64,000 nt of DNA from contig CAWKHX010000002.1 of assembly GCA_963849605.1 (NCBI GenBank), forward strand, positions 434,001 to 498,000. The letters are read 5' to 3'. The notes under the pieces were generated by a model. That model was not told the DNA's origin and searched no databases. It saw only the letters and a program-made list of their open reading frames with translations. The translations under genes were made by a program, and so were the position numbers. Below are positions 8,026 through 16,284 of the stretch, piece by piece. Source of the DNA: DASPHG01 sp963849605 (GTDB lineage Bacteria; Actinomycetota; Thermoleophilia; Solirubrobacterales; Thermoleophilaceae). Numbering within the stretch: position 1 is the stretch's first letter; every line of letters begins with the position of its first letter.

Positions 8026-9039
8026 TTGCCGCGAGTGGTCCACCTCCGGATAGTCGCCCCGGCCGACCTGGCACCGAAGGTGGTCGAGCTCCTCTGCGCC
8101 GAGGGCTCCGTCCTCAACGTGATCACCCTCCCGGGCGCAGCGCAGAAGCCGGCGGGCGACGTGATCCTCTGCGACGTCACGCCCGAGGACGCCAGCGTGA
8201 TCATCGGCGATCTCAAGGAGCTGGGGATCCCGGCGGTCGGGTCAATCGCGATCGAGAAGATCGACAGCGTGATCTCCGACGCGGCCAAGGCGGCCGAGCG
8301 TCACGCCCCCGGGTTGCCGGGCGATGCGGTCGTCTGGGAGGAGGTCGAGGCGCGGACTTCGGAGAACGTCGAGCTCTCCTGGAACTTCGTCGTCTTCATG
8401 GTGCTCGCGGTGCTGATCGCGATGGCCGGCATCTTTCTCGACTCGCCGATCCTGATCATCGGGGCGATGGTCGTTGGCCCGGAGTTCGGGCCGCTGGCCG
8501 GGCTCTGCGTGGCCCTCGTCCAGCGCCAGCCCGAGACGGCCATGAGGTCGTTCAAGGCGCTGGCGGTCGGCTTTCCGGTGGCCATCACCGCGGGCTTCCT
8601 GATGTCGGTGGCCATTAAGGAGCTGGGGCTGGCGCCGGACGGCTTCTCGCCGGACAACCGCGAGTTCACCGAGTTCATCACCCACCCCGACTTCTTCTCG
8701 TTTCTGGTGGCCTTCCTGGCCGGGGTGGCGGGAGTGCTGTCGCTGACCTCCGCCAAGTCGGGCGCGCTAATCGGGGTGCTGATCTCCGTGACCACGATTC
8801 CAGCCGCGGCCAACATTGGCGTTGCCGCGGCCTACGGGGACGCGAGCGAGTGGCGCGGAGCGATGGCCCAGCTGACCGTGAACCTCGTGATGATTGTGCT
8901 GGCGGGCGTCGGGACCCTCTTCATCCAGCGCCGCTATTACCGCAAGCGGCGAATCAGGCACCTGAGCGACCCCGACCGCGAGAAAGCGGGCCTGCCCATC
9001 GGACACTCGCTCCGCTCAACCAGAAGGCAGCGTCCCTGA
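8026..9039 (+). CDS. DUF389 integral membrane protein
   Basis: About 337 aa. The soluble N-terminus (VVHLRIVAPADLAPKVVELL) is the ferredoxin-like part typical of the family. The membrane part follows from about residue 120 (FVVFMVLAVLIAMAGIF) with about six helices, including DSPILIIGAMVVGPEFGPLAG, the family hallmark. Transport function is suspected for the family but not established. The annotated start is TTG at 8026; a GTG at 8035 (V-V-H-L-R) fits the family start better. It is divergent from the antiporter and 74 bases upstream of the sensor kinase, so it sits at the head of a likely ion-stress operon. Confidence 0.82.
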   Translation: MPRVVHLRIVAPADLAPKVVELLCAEGSVLNVITLPGAAQKPAGDVILCDVTPEDASVIIGDLKELGIPAVGSIAIEKIDSVISDAAKAAERHAPGLPGDAVVWEEVEARTSENVELSWNFVVFMVLAVLIAMAGIFLDSPILIIGAMVVGPEFGPLAGLCVALVQRQPETAMRSFKALAVGFPVAITAGFLMSVAIKELGLAPDGFSPDNREFTEFITHPDFFSFLVAFLAGVAGVLSLTSAKSGALIGVLISVTTIPAAANIGVAAAYGDASEWRGAMAQLTVNLVMIVLAGVGTLFIQRRYYRKRRIRHLSDPDREKAGLPIGHSLRSTRRQRP

Positions 9040-9113
9040 TCGCCGCAAGAGCGGCCCCGGCGCGGACGGCGTCGTCGGGTGCCGAGCAGGGTGCGCGTTC
9101 TTACACTCATCTC

Positions 9114-10520
9114 ATGGCTCGCGCTGGTCTTCGCATGTATGGCGTTACGGCGATCGAGGTCGTATTCGCCACGGCCGTCGCATCGCTGGGCGTGGCGATT
9201 CTCGACGGTGTCGCTCCGGCGGTCGGGCTTGGGGTCTTGTACTTGCTCGCGGTCGCGTTCGTTGCGTTTCGTCGCGGAGAGGTGCCGGCACTGGCGACCG
9301 CGGTCCTGTCGGCGCTGGTGTTCAACTTCCTGTTCATCGACCCGCGCTACCGGCTGGCGATCTCGCAGTCGGATGATCTGGTGGCGCTCGTTGTGTTCCT
9401 CGTTGTCGCGGCGGTGGTAGGCCGGCTTGCGGCGACGGCGCGGGCGCGTGCCGGGGAGGCGCAGGCGAGGGCGCGGGAGGCGGAGCGCCATGAACGAGTT
9501 GCACAGTTGCTCGCCGAAGCGGCGTCGTCGCTCCTCGTGGGCGGTCCGGTGGAGCAGGAGCTGGCCGGCGAGGAGAGCCGGCTAGGTGCAGCGTTTGCGC
9601 AGGCAGGATTGCGCGTGTCGCTGTCGCCGGTCCCGGCACCTCACAGCGGCGAGGTGTCGACGAGCCTGAGGACCTCGACGCGGAGCGGCTGGTTGTATGG
9701 GGATTCCGCGCACGGCTGGGACAGGGACGCGCTCGGGCGCCTTTGCGAGCCGCTGCGGCGACTGTTCGACCTCGCTTTGGAGCGCGAGCGGGTAGCGGAG
9801 CTGTCGACGGAGGCGGAGGCGGCAACCCGCGCGGATGTGGCGAAGACCGCAGTGCTGCACGCGATCTCGCACGATCTGCGATCACCGTTGACCGCGATCA
9901 CGACGGCGCTCGCCGGCCTGCGCGACTCGGAGCATGAGCGTGACCGCGACGAGCTCCTATCGGTGCTCGACGAGGAGACGCAGCGGCTTAACCGGATGGT
10001 CACGGACCTTCTCGATCTGTCACGGATCGAGGCCGGCGCTCTCCATCCGCAAACCGACTGGTGCGACCTGCGTGACGTCGTGACGAGCGCTTTGGCCGAC
10101 GCCCGTTCGGGGCGCGGGGGTCATCCGGTCGAAGTTCGCCTGCCGGACGACCTTCCGCTAGTGCGGGCGGACGCGGCGCAGGTCGAGCGGGTGTTCGCGA
10201 ACTTGATCGAGAACGCGTTCAAGTTCTCGGCGAGCGGGGCGTCCGTGGAGATCAGCGGCGGCACCGGCGGCTCGAAGGTGTTCGTGCGCGTCGCGAACCG
10301 CGGCCGACCGATCCCTCAGAGTCAGCGCCGCTATGTGTTCGAGCCGTTCTTCCGCGGCCGCGAGGGTGCGGTCGGCGCGGGGCTCGGGCTGGCGATCTGC
10401 CGCGGCTTCGTCGAGGCGAACGGCGGTCAGATCGCGTTGCAGTCCGCGCGCGAGGACGCGACAGCGTTCGCGGTGAGTTTTCCGTTGGCGGCGCAGCCGA
10501 GCATGTCCCATGAGCGCTGA
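9114..10520 (+). CDS. KdpD-like sensor histidine kinase, short form
   Basis: 468 aa from the ATG at 9114; the longer open frame upstream is out-of-frame DUF389 sequence. Residues about 10-105 hold the four-helix DUF4118 membrane unit of KdpD (ATAVLSALVFNFLFIDPRY). A linker/GAF-like section follows, then the dimerisation/phospho-acceptor motif HAISHDLRSPLTAI, the N box NLIENAFKFS and the G box GAGLGLAICRGF. The large N-terminal KdpD and Usp domains of the classical protein are absent. Family knowledge: KdpD senses K+ limitation or osmotic stress. It overlaps the response-regulator gene by 11 bases, so translation is coupled. Confidence 0.88.
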   Translation: MARAGLRMYGVTAIEVVFATAVASLGVAILDGVAPAVGLGVLYLLAVAFVAFRRGEVPALATAVLSALVFNFLFIDPRYRLAISQSDDLVALVVFLVVAAVVGRLAATARARAGEAQARAREAERHERVAQLLAEAASSLLVGGPVEQELAGEESRLGAAFAQAGLRVSLSPVPAPHSGEVSTSLRTSTRSGWLYGDSAHGWDRDALGRLCEPLRRLFDLALERERVAELSTEAEAATRADVAKTAVLHAISHDLRSPLTAITTALAGLRDSEHERDRDELLSVLDEETQRLNRMVTDLLDLSRIEAGALHPQTDWCDLRDVVTSALADARSGRGGHPVEVRLPDDLPLVRADAAQVERVFANLIENAFKFSASGASVEISGGTGGSKVFVRVANRGRPIPQSQRRYVFEPFFRGREGAVGAGLGLAICRGFVEANGGQIALQSAREDATAFAVSFPLAAQPSMSHER

Positions 10521-11199
10521 CGGCCCGCGCGTTCTGGTCGTTGACGACGAGCCGCAAATCCTCCGTGGCCTGAAGGTCGTGCTCCGCCAGGCCGGGTTCG
10601 AGGTTGAGACGGCGGCGACCAAAAGCGAGGCGCTCGACCGCGTCGCCGTGCGCCCGCCGGAGATCCTGGTACTAGACCTGATCCTCCCGGACGGCAGCGG
10701 CGTCGACGTTTGCGAGGAGGTGCGCGGCTGGAGCCGGCTGCCGATCATCGTCTTGTCGGCGGTGGGCGACGAGCGCGAGAAGGTACGCGCGCTCGACGCG
10801 GGCGCGGACGACTACCTGACGAAGCCGTTCGGCACGGACGAGCTGCTGGCGCGACTGCGCGCGCTCATGCGCCGCTCCGGCGACGCCGGCCAGCCGGTGA
10901 TTTCGCTTGGCGACCTGTCGATCGACGTGGCCGGCCACACCGTCATGCGCGGCGGCGAGCAGATCCACCTCACGCCGCTCGAGTTCGACCTCTTGCGCGT
11001 GCTCGCGCTCCACGCCGGCAAGCTGGTCACGCACCGACAGCTCTTGACCGAGGTGTGGGGGCCGGAGTACGTCGACGAGACGCACTACCTGCGGGTACAT
11101 ATCGCGCACATCCGGGCGAAGCTCCAGCCGGACGCGTCGAGCCCGCGCTACCTCGTGACCGATCCGGGCGTCGGCTACCGGCTGCGCGAGCCTGCTTGA
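10510..11199 (+). CDS. KdpE-like OmpR-family response regulator
   Basis: 229 aa. The receiver domain has the acidic pair (VLVVDDEPQ), phospho-acceptor Asp in LVLDLILPDGSG, the Ser of IIVLSA and Lys of YLTKPFG. The C-terminal winged helix ends RYLVTDPGVGYRLREPA, the typical OmpR/KdpE ending. It is translationally coupled to the kinase and followed 70 bases later by kup, its probable target. In classical systems KdpE activates kdpFABC; no kdpFABC is in the window, so here it may drive kup, which is inference. Confidence 0.9.
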   Translation: MSADGPRVLVVDDEPQILRGLKVVLRQAGFEVETAATKSEALDRVAVRPPEILVLDLILPDGSGVDVCEEVRGWSRLPIIVLSAVGDEREKVRALDAGADDYLTKPFGTDELLARLRALMRRSGDAGQPVISLGDLSIDVAGHTVMRGGEQIHLTPLEFDLLRVLALHAGKLVTHRQLLTEVWGPEYVDETHYLRVHIAHIRAKLQPDASSPRYLVTDPGVGYRLREPA

Positions 11200-11269
11200 C
11201 GAAATCTCTACGCGCGCGCCCGGAAACTTGACCCGGGCTTGACGGCGCGGCGGGTGTACTCCAGCGTGG

Positions 11270-13186
11270 ATGACCACGACTGCAGAGGAGCCGGCGCGAC
11301 CAACGTCGGTGAACGTGCTCGCGCTAGCGGCGCTCGGGGTCGTCTTCGGCGACATCGGGACGAGCCCGCTGTACGCGATGCAGGCCACCTTCGCCGAGGA
11401 CGGCGGTGGGGTGAAGGTGACAGAGGCAGACGTCTACGGAGTGATCTCGCTCGTGGCCTGGTCGCTGACGCTGATGGTCTCGATCAAGTTCGTCACGTTC
11501 ATCATGCGCGCCGACAACGAGGGCGAGGGCGGCGTAATGGCGCTCTTCGCGCTTCTGCGCCGCGCCGATATCGGCGGCCGCAGGGTGAAGCTGTCGCTCT
11601 TGTCCGCGGGCCTTGTCGGCGTCGCCCTCTTCTACGCGGACGGGATGCTCACGCCAGCGATCTCGGTGCTATCGGCGGTAGAGGGCATCGAAGTCGCGGC
11701 CCCGAGCTTGTCGTCGATCATCCTGCCCTGCACCATCGCGGTGGTGGCCGGACTGTTCGCGATCCAGCGCCACGGCACGACAACTGTCGGGCGCCTGTTC
11801 GCGCCGATCATCGGCCTGTGGTTCGCGGCACTCGCAGCGGCCGGCATCGCGGAGATCGTCAAGCATCCGGACGCGCTGCTCGGCCTGTCACCGACCTATG
11901 CCGTCGAGTTCTTCGCGGCACAGCCGCTGGAGGCGTTCCTCGCACTCGGTGCGGTCGTGCTCGTCTTCACCGGGTCGGAAGCACTGTACGCGGACATGGG
12001 CCACTTCGGCCGCCGTGCGATCAGCCGGGCATGGTTCTTCGTCGCGTTCCCGGCGCTGATGCTCAACTACGTCGGCCAGGCGTCGCTCATCCTCCACTCG
12101 CCCGACGCCGTCTCTAACCCCTTCTACCTCTTGATCCCGGACTGGTCGCGGGTGCCGATGATCGTGCTGGCTACCTGCGCGACGCTGATCGCCTCTCAGG
12201 CGGTCATCTCGGGCGCGTTCTCGGTGACGCGGCAGGTCGTCCAGCTCGGCTTCCTGCCACGCGTCGACATCAAGCACACCTCCGCGGAGACGATCGGGCA
12301 GGTCTACCTCCCGGCCGTCAACTGGACGCTGTTCGTCTTGGTCGTCGGGGTCGTGCTCAGCTTCGGCTCCTCGTCGCAGCTCGCAACCGCCTACGGCATC
12401 GCCGTCACCGGCACGCTCCTGATCGACTCGATCCTGTTCCTGGCCGTCGCGCGTGTGCTGTGGCGAAAGCCGCGCTGGATGATCGCCGCCGGGATCATCG
12501 GGTTCGTCGCCGCCGATCTCCTCTTTCTCGCCGCCAACCTGCCCAAGATCACCCACGGCGGCTGGTTCCCTCTGCTTGTCGGCGCCGTCGTCCTCCTGCT
12601 GCTCACGACCTGGGACCAAGGCCGCCGGCGCGTAACCGACCGCCGCGTCGCCGCCGAGGGGCCGCTGCGCGGCTTCATCGAGGAGATGCACAGCGGAAGG
12701 CGGCCCGCGACACAGCTGCCGGGGGCCGCTGTCTACTTGAACCCGTCGCCCGACACGACACCGCTGGCGCTGCGCGTCAGCCAGACACGCCTCCACGCGA
12801 TCCCCGAAGAGGTCGTGATCGTGACCGTCGAGACCACGAACCAGCCGCACGTCCGGCCCGTAGAAAGGATCGTGTGGGACGACCTCGGCTACGCCCACGA
12901 CGGCTACAGCCACATGACACTGCGATTCGGCTACCAAGACGCCCCCGACGTGCCAAGGGCGCTCGGCGCGGCGCGACGGGCCGACCTCCTGGAGGTGGAC
13001 TTCAACCCCTACCACGCGACCTACTACCTCTCGCAGATGAGCCTCGTTCCCACCGACGAAGGCGGGATGCCGCGCTGGCGCAAAGCCCTTTTCATGGCGA
13101 TGGCCCGCAACGCAGCCAGTCCCGCCAGCTACTTCAACCTGCCCCCCGAGCGTGTAGTCACGCTCGGCTCACAGATCCGGTTCTGA
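11270..13186 (+). CDS. kup: KUP/HAK/KT family potassium uptake protein
   Basis: 638 aa, usual length for Kup. The signature GVVFGDIGTSPLYA is near the N-terminus. About 12 membrane helices fill residues 20-445 (for example VGVALFYADGMLTPAIS, and VFTGSEALYADMGHFG with the conserved Asp), followed by a soluble C-terminal domain of about 190 aa. It imports K+ with protons. It follows the KdpDE-like pair by 70 bases; that gap has TTGACC- and TTGACG-like hexamers at about 11227-11243 but no convincing -10. A universal stress protein gene follows four bases later, so they are probably co-transcribed. Confidence 0.93.
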   Translation: MTTTAEEPARPTSVNVLALAALGVVFGDIGTSPLYAMQATFAEDGGGVKVTEADVYGVISLVAWSLTLMVSIKFVTFIMRADNEGEGGVMALFALLRRADIGGRRVKLSLLSAGLVGVALFYADGMLTPAISVLSAVEGIEVAAPSLSSIILPCTIAVVAGLFAIQRHGTTTVGRLFAPIIGLWFAALAAAGIAEIVKHPDALLGLSPTYAVEFFAAQPLEAFLALGAVVLVFTGSEALYADMGHFGRRAISRAWFFVAFPALMLNYVGQASLILHSPDAVSNPFYLLIPDWSRVPMIVLATCATLIASQAVISGAFSVTRQVVQLGFLPRVDIKHTSAETIGQVYLPAVNWTLFVLVVGVVLSFGSSSQLATAYGIAVTGTLLIDSILFLAVARVLWRKPRWMIAAGIIGFVAADLLFLAANLPKITHGGWFPLLVGAVVLLLLTTWDQGRRRVTDRRVAAEGPLRGFIEEMHSGRRPATQLPGAAVYLNPSPDTTPLALRVSQTRLHAIPEEVVIVTVETTNQPHVRPVERIVWDDLGYAHDGYSHMTLRFGYQDAPDVPRALGAARRADLLEVDFNPYHATYYLSQMSLVPTDEGGMPRWRKALFMAMARNAASPASYFNLPPERVVTLGSQIRF

Positions 13187-13190
13187 GCAC

Positions 13191-13601
13191 ATGCTGACGA
13201 GCACGATCGTCGTCGGCTACACCGCGAGCGACGGAGCTGCCAGAGCACTCGCGCAGGCGGCCCAGCTCGTCGAGCCCCCGGGCAAACTCCTAATCGTGCA
13301 CGTGCTCGAGCCCGCGCAGGCCATCAGCTCGCGCATCGAACCGGTCACGCTCAAGAAACGCCAAGGTCAGCGCGCCATCCTGGAGCACGCCCGAAGGCTT
13401 GCCGATCCAGCCGGTACCGACATCGAGACGATCCCGGCAGTCGGAGACCCAGCTCCCGAGCTCTTGCGGATCGCCGACGAACGTGGCGCCGGGCTAATCG
13501 CGGTCGGACGCGGGCGGGCGCATCGCCTGGAACTCCGGCGCCAGTCCGTCTGCGAGAAACTCTTGCGCGAAACGAGTAGGTGCGTACTCGTCGTGCCATA
13601 A
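13191..13601 (+). CDS. universal stress protein (UspA family)
   Basis: 136 aa, single Usp domain. The N-terminal strand TIVVGYTASDGAARAL and the C-terminal GAGLIAVGRGRAHRLEL segment correspond to the nucleotide-binding edges of the fold; the final ETSRCVLVVP is typical. The glycine loop G-x2-G-x9-G is only partly kept, so ATP binding is uncertain. It is four bases from the kup stop, so one transcript is likely. Classical KdpD carries a Usp domain within its own N-terminus; here the kinase lacks it and a free Usp is encoded next door. Confidence 0.87.
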   Translation: MLTSTIVVGYTASDGAARALAQAAQLVEPPGKLLIVHVLEPAQAISSRIEPVTLKKRQGQRAILEHARRLADPAGTDIETIPAVGDPAPELLRIADERGAGLIAVGRGRAHRLELRRQSVCEKLLRETSRCVLVVP

Positions 13602-13922
13602 CCGCAGAGGGGCTCGCGTCGCGTGCCGCGGTGGCTTACACAAATTGAGGCCATATTGAGACCACGGGCGAGACCGCTGGCCCGCGCGTGTACTCAGAAG
13701 GCAGGCCGTTGCAGGGGTTTTCCACTTGAGACTACGAGAGGTCCGGGTCGGACCCCGAAATGGAGACCAGGAGCTCACTTGCGGCACTCGAACCCCCCAA
13801 ACCATCGTTTTTGCAGCGCTTTCCACGTAAGGCCGCTAGGAGACCCGGCCGGACTCTCAAGCGAAGACCAAGCACTCACATTCGGCCGCTAAGCGTCTGA
13901 AACCCCTGATTTGCAGGGAAAA
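13602..13922. repeat. right end of island A with about 100-base degenerate repeats
   Basis: No gene. TTGCAGGGG at 13709, TTGCAGCGC at 13811 and TTGCAGGGA at 13911 head units 102 and 100 bases apart. The units align over much of their length: TTTTCCAC/CTTTCCAC after the head and GGAGACCAGGAGCTCACTT/GAAGACCAAGCACTCACAT in the middle. The last head abuts the tRNA fragment. A pair of ATTGAGRCC motifs lies at 13644-13663. The units may be recombinase arm sites or stacked integration scars. Confidence 0.55.
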
Positions 13923-13969
13923 GGGTGAGCGACGGGACTCGAACCCGCGACCGCCTGGACCACAACCAG
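13923..13969 (-). repeat. middle att-like fragment: 3' part of tRNA-His
   Basis: 47 bases identical to 18036-18082 of the intact tRNA-His region (3' end through anticodon loop), with no 5' half. It separates island A from island B, showing two successive integrations at the same tRNA. Confidence 0.85.
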
Positions 13970-14096
13970 TGGGTAATGGGTCAGGTGAGTCCTATCTGCG
14001 CTTGCTAGAGCGGATCACATCCTCTGAGGTCATCTCAGTTCCGCTCATATTGGAGCCACCAACGGAGCCACGCTGACGCTCCCGTCGCGATTGCCA

Positions 14097-14504
14097 TCAG
14101 CGTTTCGCGTTCCGGCCAGAGCTAGCGCCACGCGTTGTCTTCGCAGCGGCACCGGACGCCGGCCTCGACGCCCGCTGCTTTCGGGCTTCTCGGCGTGGTG
14201 CGGCACCGACGAGCGACACCGAGCGGTCTCCGAAGACGGCCTCGATCTTCAACTTCCCGCCGAGCGCGCCGACGTAGCCGGCCAAGGTCGACAGGTGGAT
14301 GTCGCCCTCGCGCTCGATCCGCGAGATGTTCGCCTGGGACACCTTCATCCGTTTCGCGAGCTCGGTCTGGCTCACCCCGCGCTCACCGCGCGCGTCAGCA
14401 AGCTCAAGCGCGACCTCCATCGCCCGCTTGTGCTCGTCGACCCGCGCCCGCCGCTTCGGATCGCGGTCGATCGGGTCACTCAGCTTCTTGAACTTGTTAG
14501 CCAT
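14097..14504 (-). CDS. XRE-family HTH antitoxin (HigA-like)
   Basis: 135 aa. A helix-turn-helix occupies residues about 44-65 (VSQTELAKRMKVSQANISRIE), followed by ISRIEREGDIHLSTLAGYVGALGG, as in phage-type HigA antitoxins. The C-terminus is basic and low in complexity (ASRPASGAAAKTTRGASS). Its start overlaps the toxin stop by one base, giving the toxin-first order of higBA systems. It should bind the toxin and repress the shared promoter near 14861-14888. Confidence 0.88.
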   Translation of the reverse strand: MANKFKKLSDPIDRDPKRRARVDEHKRAMEVALELADARGERGVSQTELAKRMKVSQANISRIEREGDIHLSTLAGYVGALGGKLKIEAVFGDRSVSLVGAAPRREARKQRASRPASGAAAKTTRGASSGRNAKR

Positions 14505-14854
14505 CAGATCTCCCCTTCGCGCCGTAGCTGGTCGAGGTGCTCCGCATAGAGCCTGTCCGCCTCCGGGATCATCCGGCGGTACCAGTCAGTCCACTCACCG
14601 CGCTTGTCGCCCCCGATCAACAGGATCGCCGACCGGCGCGGATCGAACGCGAACAACACGCGGATCGTGCCCGCCCTGAGCTCCTTCATGTTCTTGTGTC
14701 GTGAGCCCTCGAGCGTGTCGACGGCCGGCCTCCCGAGCGCCGGGCCACGCTCCTCGAGCAGCTCGACAGCCGCCCGCAACAGCTCTTGGTCGCTGGCGCT
14801 CAGGGAGTCCCACCAATCGCCGAACTCGTCTGTGTACTCGACGTCCCATGACAC
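14504..14854 (-). CDS. RelE/ParE-superfamily toxin (HigB, phage Gp49-like)
   Basis: 116 aa. The VEYTDEFGDWWDSL start, the NMKELRAGTIRVLFAFDPRRSAILL core and GGDKRGEWTDWY with its basic residues match the Gp49/HigB-like RelE branch, which are usually ribosome-dependent mRNA interferases. The start is GTG at 14854; no Shine-Dalgarno is visible. A good -10 (TATACT) ends only about seven bases upstream, so the transcript may be leaderless. It may help hold island B in the chromosome. Confidence 0.88.
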   Translation of the reverse strand: MSWDVEYTDEFGDWWDSLSASDQELLRAAVELLEERGPALGRPAVDTLEGSRHKNMKELRAGTIRVLFAFDPRRSAILLIGGDKRGEWTDWYRRMIPEADRLYAEHLDQLRREGEI

Positions 14855-14860
14855 GACCGA

Positions 14861-14888
14861 AGTATAACGTCAACATTGTAGAACGCAA
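14861..14888 (-). promoter_or_regulatory. promoter of the toxin-antitoxin operon
   Basis: On the minus strand, TTGCGT (14888-14883) and TATACT (14866-14861) are separated by 16 bases, a good sigma-70-type promoter in an AT-rich patch unusual for this DNA. Transcription would begin at or next to the toxin GTG. Repeats of ATTGT and TTGTTAC at 14873-14910 are possible antitoxin binding sites. Confidence 0.6.
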
Positions 14889-14954
14889 GCATTGTTACAA
14901 AAGTTGTTACTTTCGTCGCCAACCGGCAACACACGAGCACGTACCGTGGGCCGA

Positions 14955-15278
14955 ATGAGACGCACGATCACGGCCTCTGACTTCGGTTGGCCCGAGCCCA
15001 TCCCGGAACAGCTTGAGCAGCGCAAGCGAATCTCCGACCGAGCCGTGTTGCTCGGCCACATCGACCACATCATTCGTCCGCCAGCCTGGGTCTACGAGGA
15101 GATGGAGCTGGCGATTAGGCACGCCCTCGCAGGCAATCGCACGGCGAAGATCGAAAGCCGCGACGGCAGCGACTACGTCGCCGCCGACTTGCTCGAGCGC
15201 TGGGAACTCGAGGAACTGCTTGAGACGTACGCCCGACCGGCAGACGACCCCGGTTATCGCGACGGTCGGGGTCTTTAG
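14955..15278 (+). CDS. hypothetical protein in island B
   Basis: 107 aa from the ATG at 14955 (MRRTITASDFGWPEPIPEQL); a longer frame from 14892 begins in the AT-rich promoter patch and looks unlikely. The protein is acidic with alternating charges (WVYEEMELAIRHALAG, LLERWELEELLETYARP) and probably helical. No family is recognised. It is divergent from the toxin-antitoxin operon. Roughly 225 bases after its stop hold nothing clear. Confidence 0.55.
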   Translation: MRRTITASDFGWPEPIPEQLEQRKRISDRAVLLGHIDHIIRPPAWVYEEMELAIRHALAGNRTAKIESRDGSDYVAADLLERWELEELLETYARPADDPGYRDGRGL

Positions 15279-15504
15279 GGTCCCTGATGGGTCCTAACTC
15301 GAACCCGAACGCCGGTCCGGTTCTAGCTTTGCTTCAGTGCCTTGATCGGCGAACTCGAGCGCCCTGATCGAGCAGGCCGCCCGCGTCCTTCCGCCGCGTG
15401 CGGCCTCGCCCACTCGTGATCGTCTTCGGATCGAGCGCTCGCAACGAAGGACGCTGACCTGCGTGTCGAAGCTCGTGACCGCCCCACGCCCTCGCCGACC
15501 GGGC

Positions 15505-16284
15505 TCAGGGAGTGCCGGTGCCCGGCGCGCAGCCGGCCTGGTCGAGACAGCGTCCTTGCATGTCGATGTGGCTGACGTCGACGCTCTCTAGCTGCCGGCC
15601 ATCTGCGTCGTAGGCAACCATTCTCTCCAGGGCGCGCCAGCCGTCGACCATCAGGACGAATCCGCCGTTTACGCCCGCGTCAACAAGCGGTGCCCCGTTG
15701 GCGTACTCGAGCTCGACCCGATCGACCGAGCGCGCTGTGACGCCAAGGAGCGGAAAGCGGCCTCGTTGGTCGAAGAACTCCCCCGACCCGACGGGTGTCG
15801 GTCCAAGGACGACGGCCGCGTGCTCATCGAACCGCTCGCGCCAGCCCTCAATCGTGGCACCGATTCCGACGCCCTTGTCGAGGGCGAAGTCCAGGACTGT
15901 CTCTCCGCCGGGCAGCCGGTGTCGTGTCACGTAGAGCCCTATACCGTCGGTCTCGGCGATGCGACGGCCCCCTTGCTCTCGCACCCATGCTGGCGCGTCG
16001 TCTTCCGGCCGCAGGGCGCGTCCCGGCGCGTCGTCATCCTCGCCCGCGACCCAGCCCGCGAACGCGCCCGTGAGGTCGTCGATTGCGGCGCGCGTCGTCG
16101 GGACCGCGTACGCACCGCCACTCGCGAGGACGACGATGGCCGACATAATCGCCAGCGTCCGTAGCCCCGGGGTACGGCCGCCACCCATCAGTGAGGGGCG
16201 CCTGCGTGCTGTTTCGTCTTCGGCGGCCACGCGGGCGAACTCGCCTGCGAGGTCGTTGAGAAATTGAGTACGGTGCTTGGTCAC
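15505..16284 (-). CDS. membrane-anchored partner of an ECF sigma factor, putative anti-sigma
   Basis: 259 aa. A cytoplasmic N-terminus of about 40 residues is followed by one membrane helix (LAIMSAIVVLASGGAYAV) and an extracytoplasmic domain of about 190 residues containing two late cysteines (GRCLDQAGCAPG). The ATG overlaps the sigma-factor stop by four bases (ATGA), so translation is coupled. That context makes it a likely anti-sigma factor, but no zinc-finger or RskA motif is seen; it could instead be a target gene of the sigma factor. Confidence 0.7.
   Translation of the reverse strand: MTKHRTQFLNDLAGEFARVAAEDETARRRPSLMGGGRTPGLRTLAIMSAIVVLASGGAYAVPTTRAAIDDLTGAFAGWVAGEDDDAPGRALRPEDDAPAWVREQGGRRIAETDGIGLYVTRHRLPGGETVLDFALDKGVGIGATIEGWRERFDEHAAVVLGPTPVGSGEFFDQRGRFPLLGVTARSVDRVELEYANGAPLVDAGVNGGFVLMVDGWRALERMVAYDADGRQLESVDVSHIDMQGRCLDQAGCAPGTGTP

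Larger units (their letters stand above)
6525..13922. mobile_element. genomic island A: ion-homeostasis island at tRNA-His
   Basis: Bounded by tRNA-His 3' fragments at 6525-6568 and 13923-13969. Cargo: Na+/H+ antiporter, DUF389 protein, KdpD-like kinase, KdpE-like regulator, Kup and a universal stress protein. No intact integrase is present, so it is a non-autonomous or decayed integrative element. Its left end (6569-6680) resembles the left end of island B, and its right end carries 100-base degenerate repeats. Confidence 0.7.

Noticed and set aside
11888..13015. 375-codon minus-strand frame opposite kup
   Set aside because: Shadow of the Kup transporter with no recognisable domain.
9114..13601. 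A standard kdp operon
   Set aside because: No kdpF, kdpA, kdpB or kdpC; the transporter is Kup and the kinase lacks the N-terminal KdpD domain.
13602..13922. CRISPR array
   Set aside because: The 100-base units are degenerate along their whole length; there are no short identical repeats with unique spacers and no cas genes.
13923..13969. A functional third tRNA-His
   Set aside because: Same reason: the 5' half is missing and the sequence diverges right after the anticodon loop.
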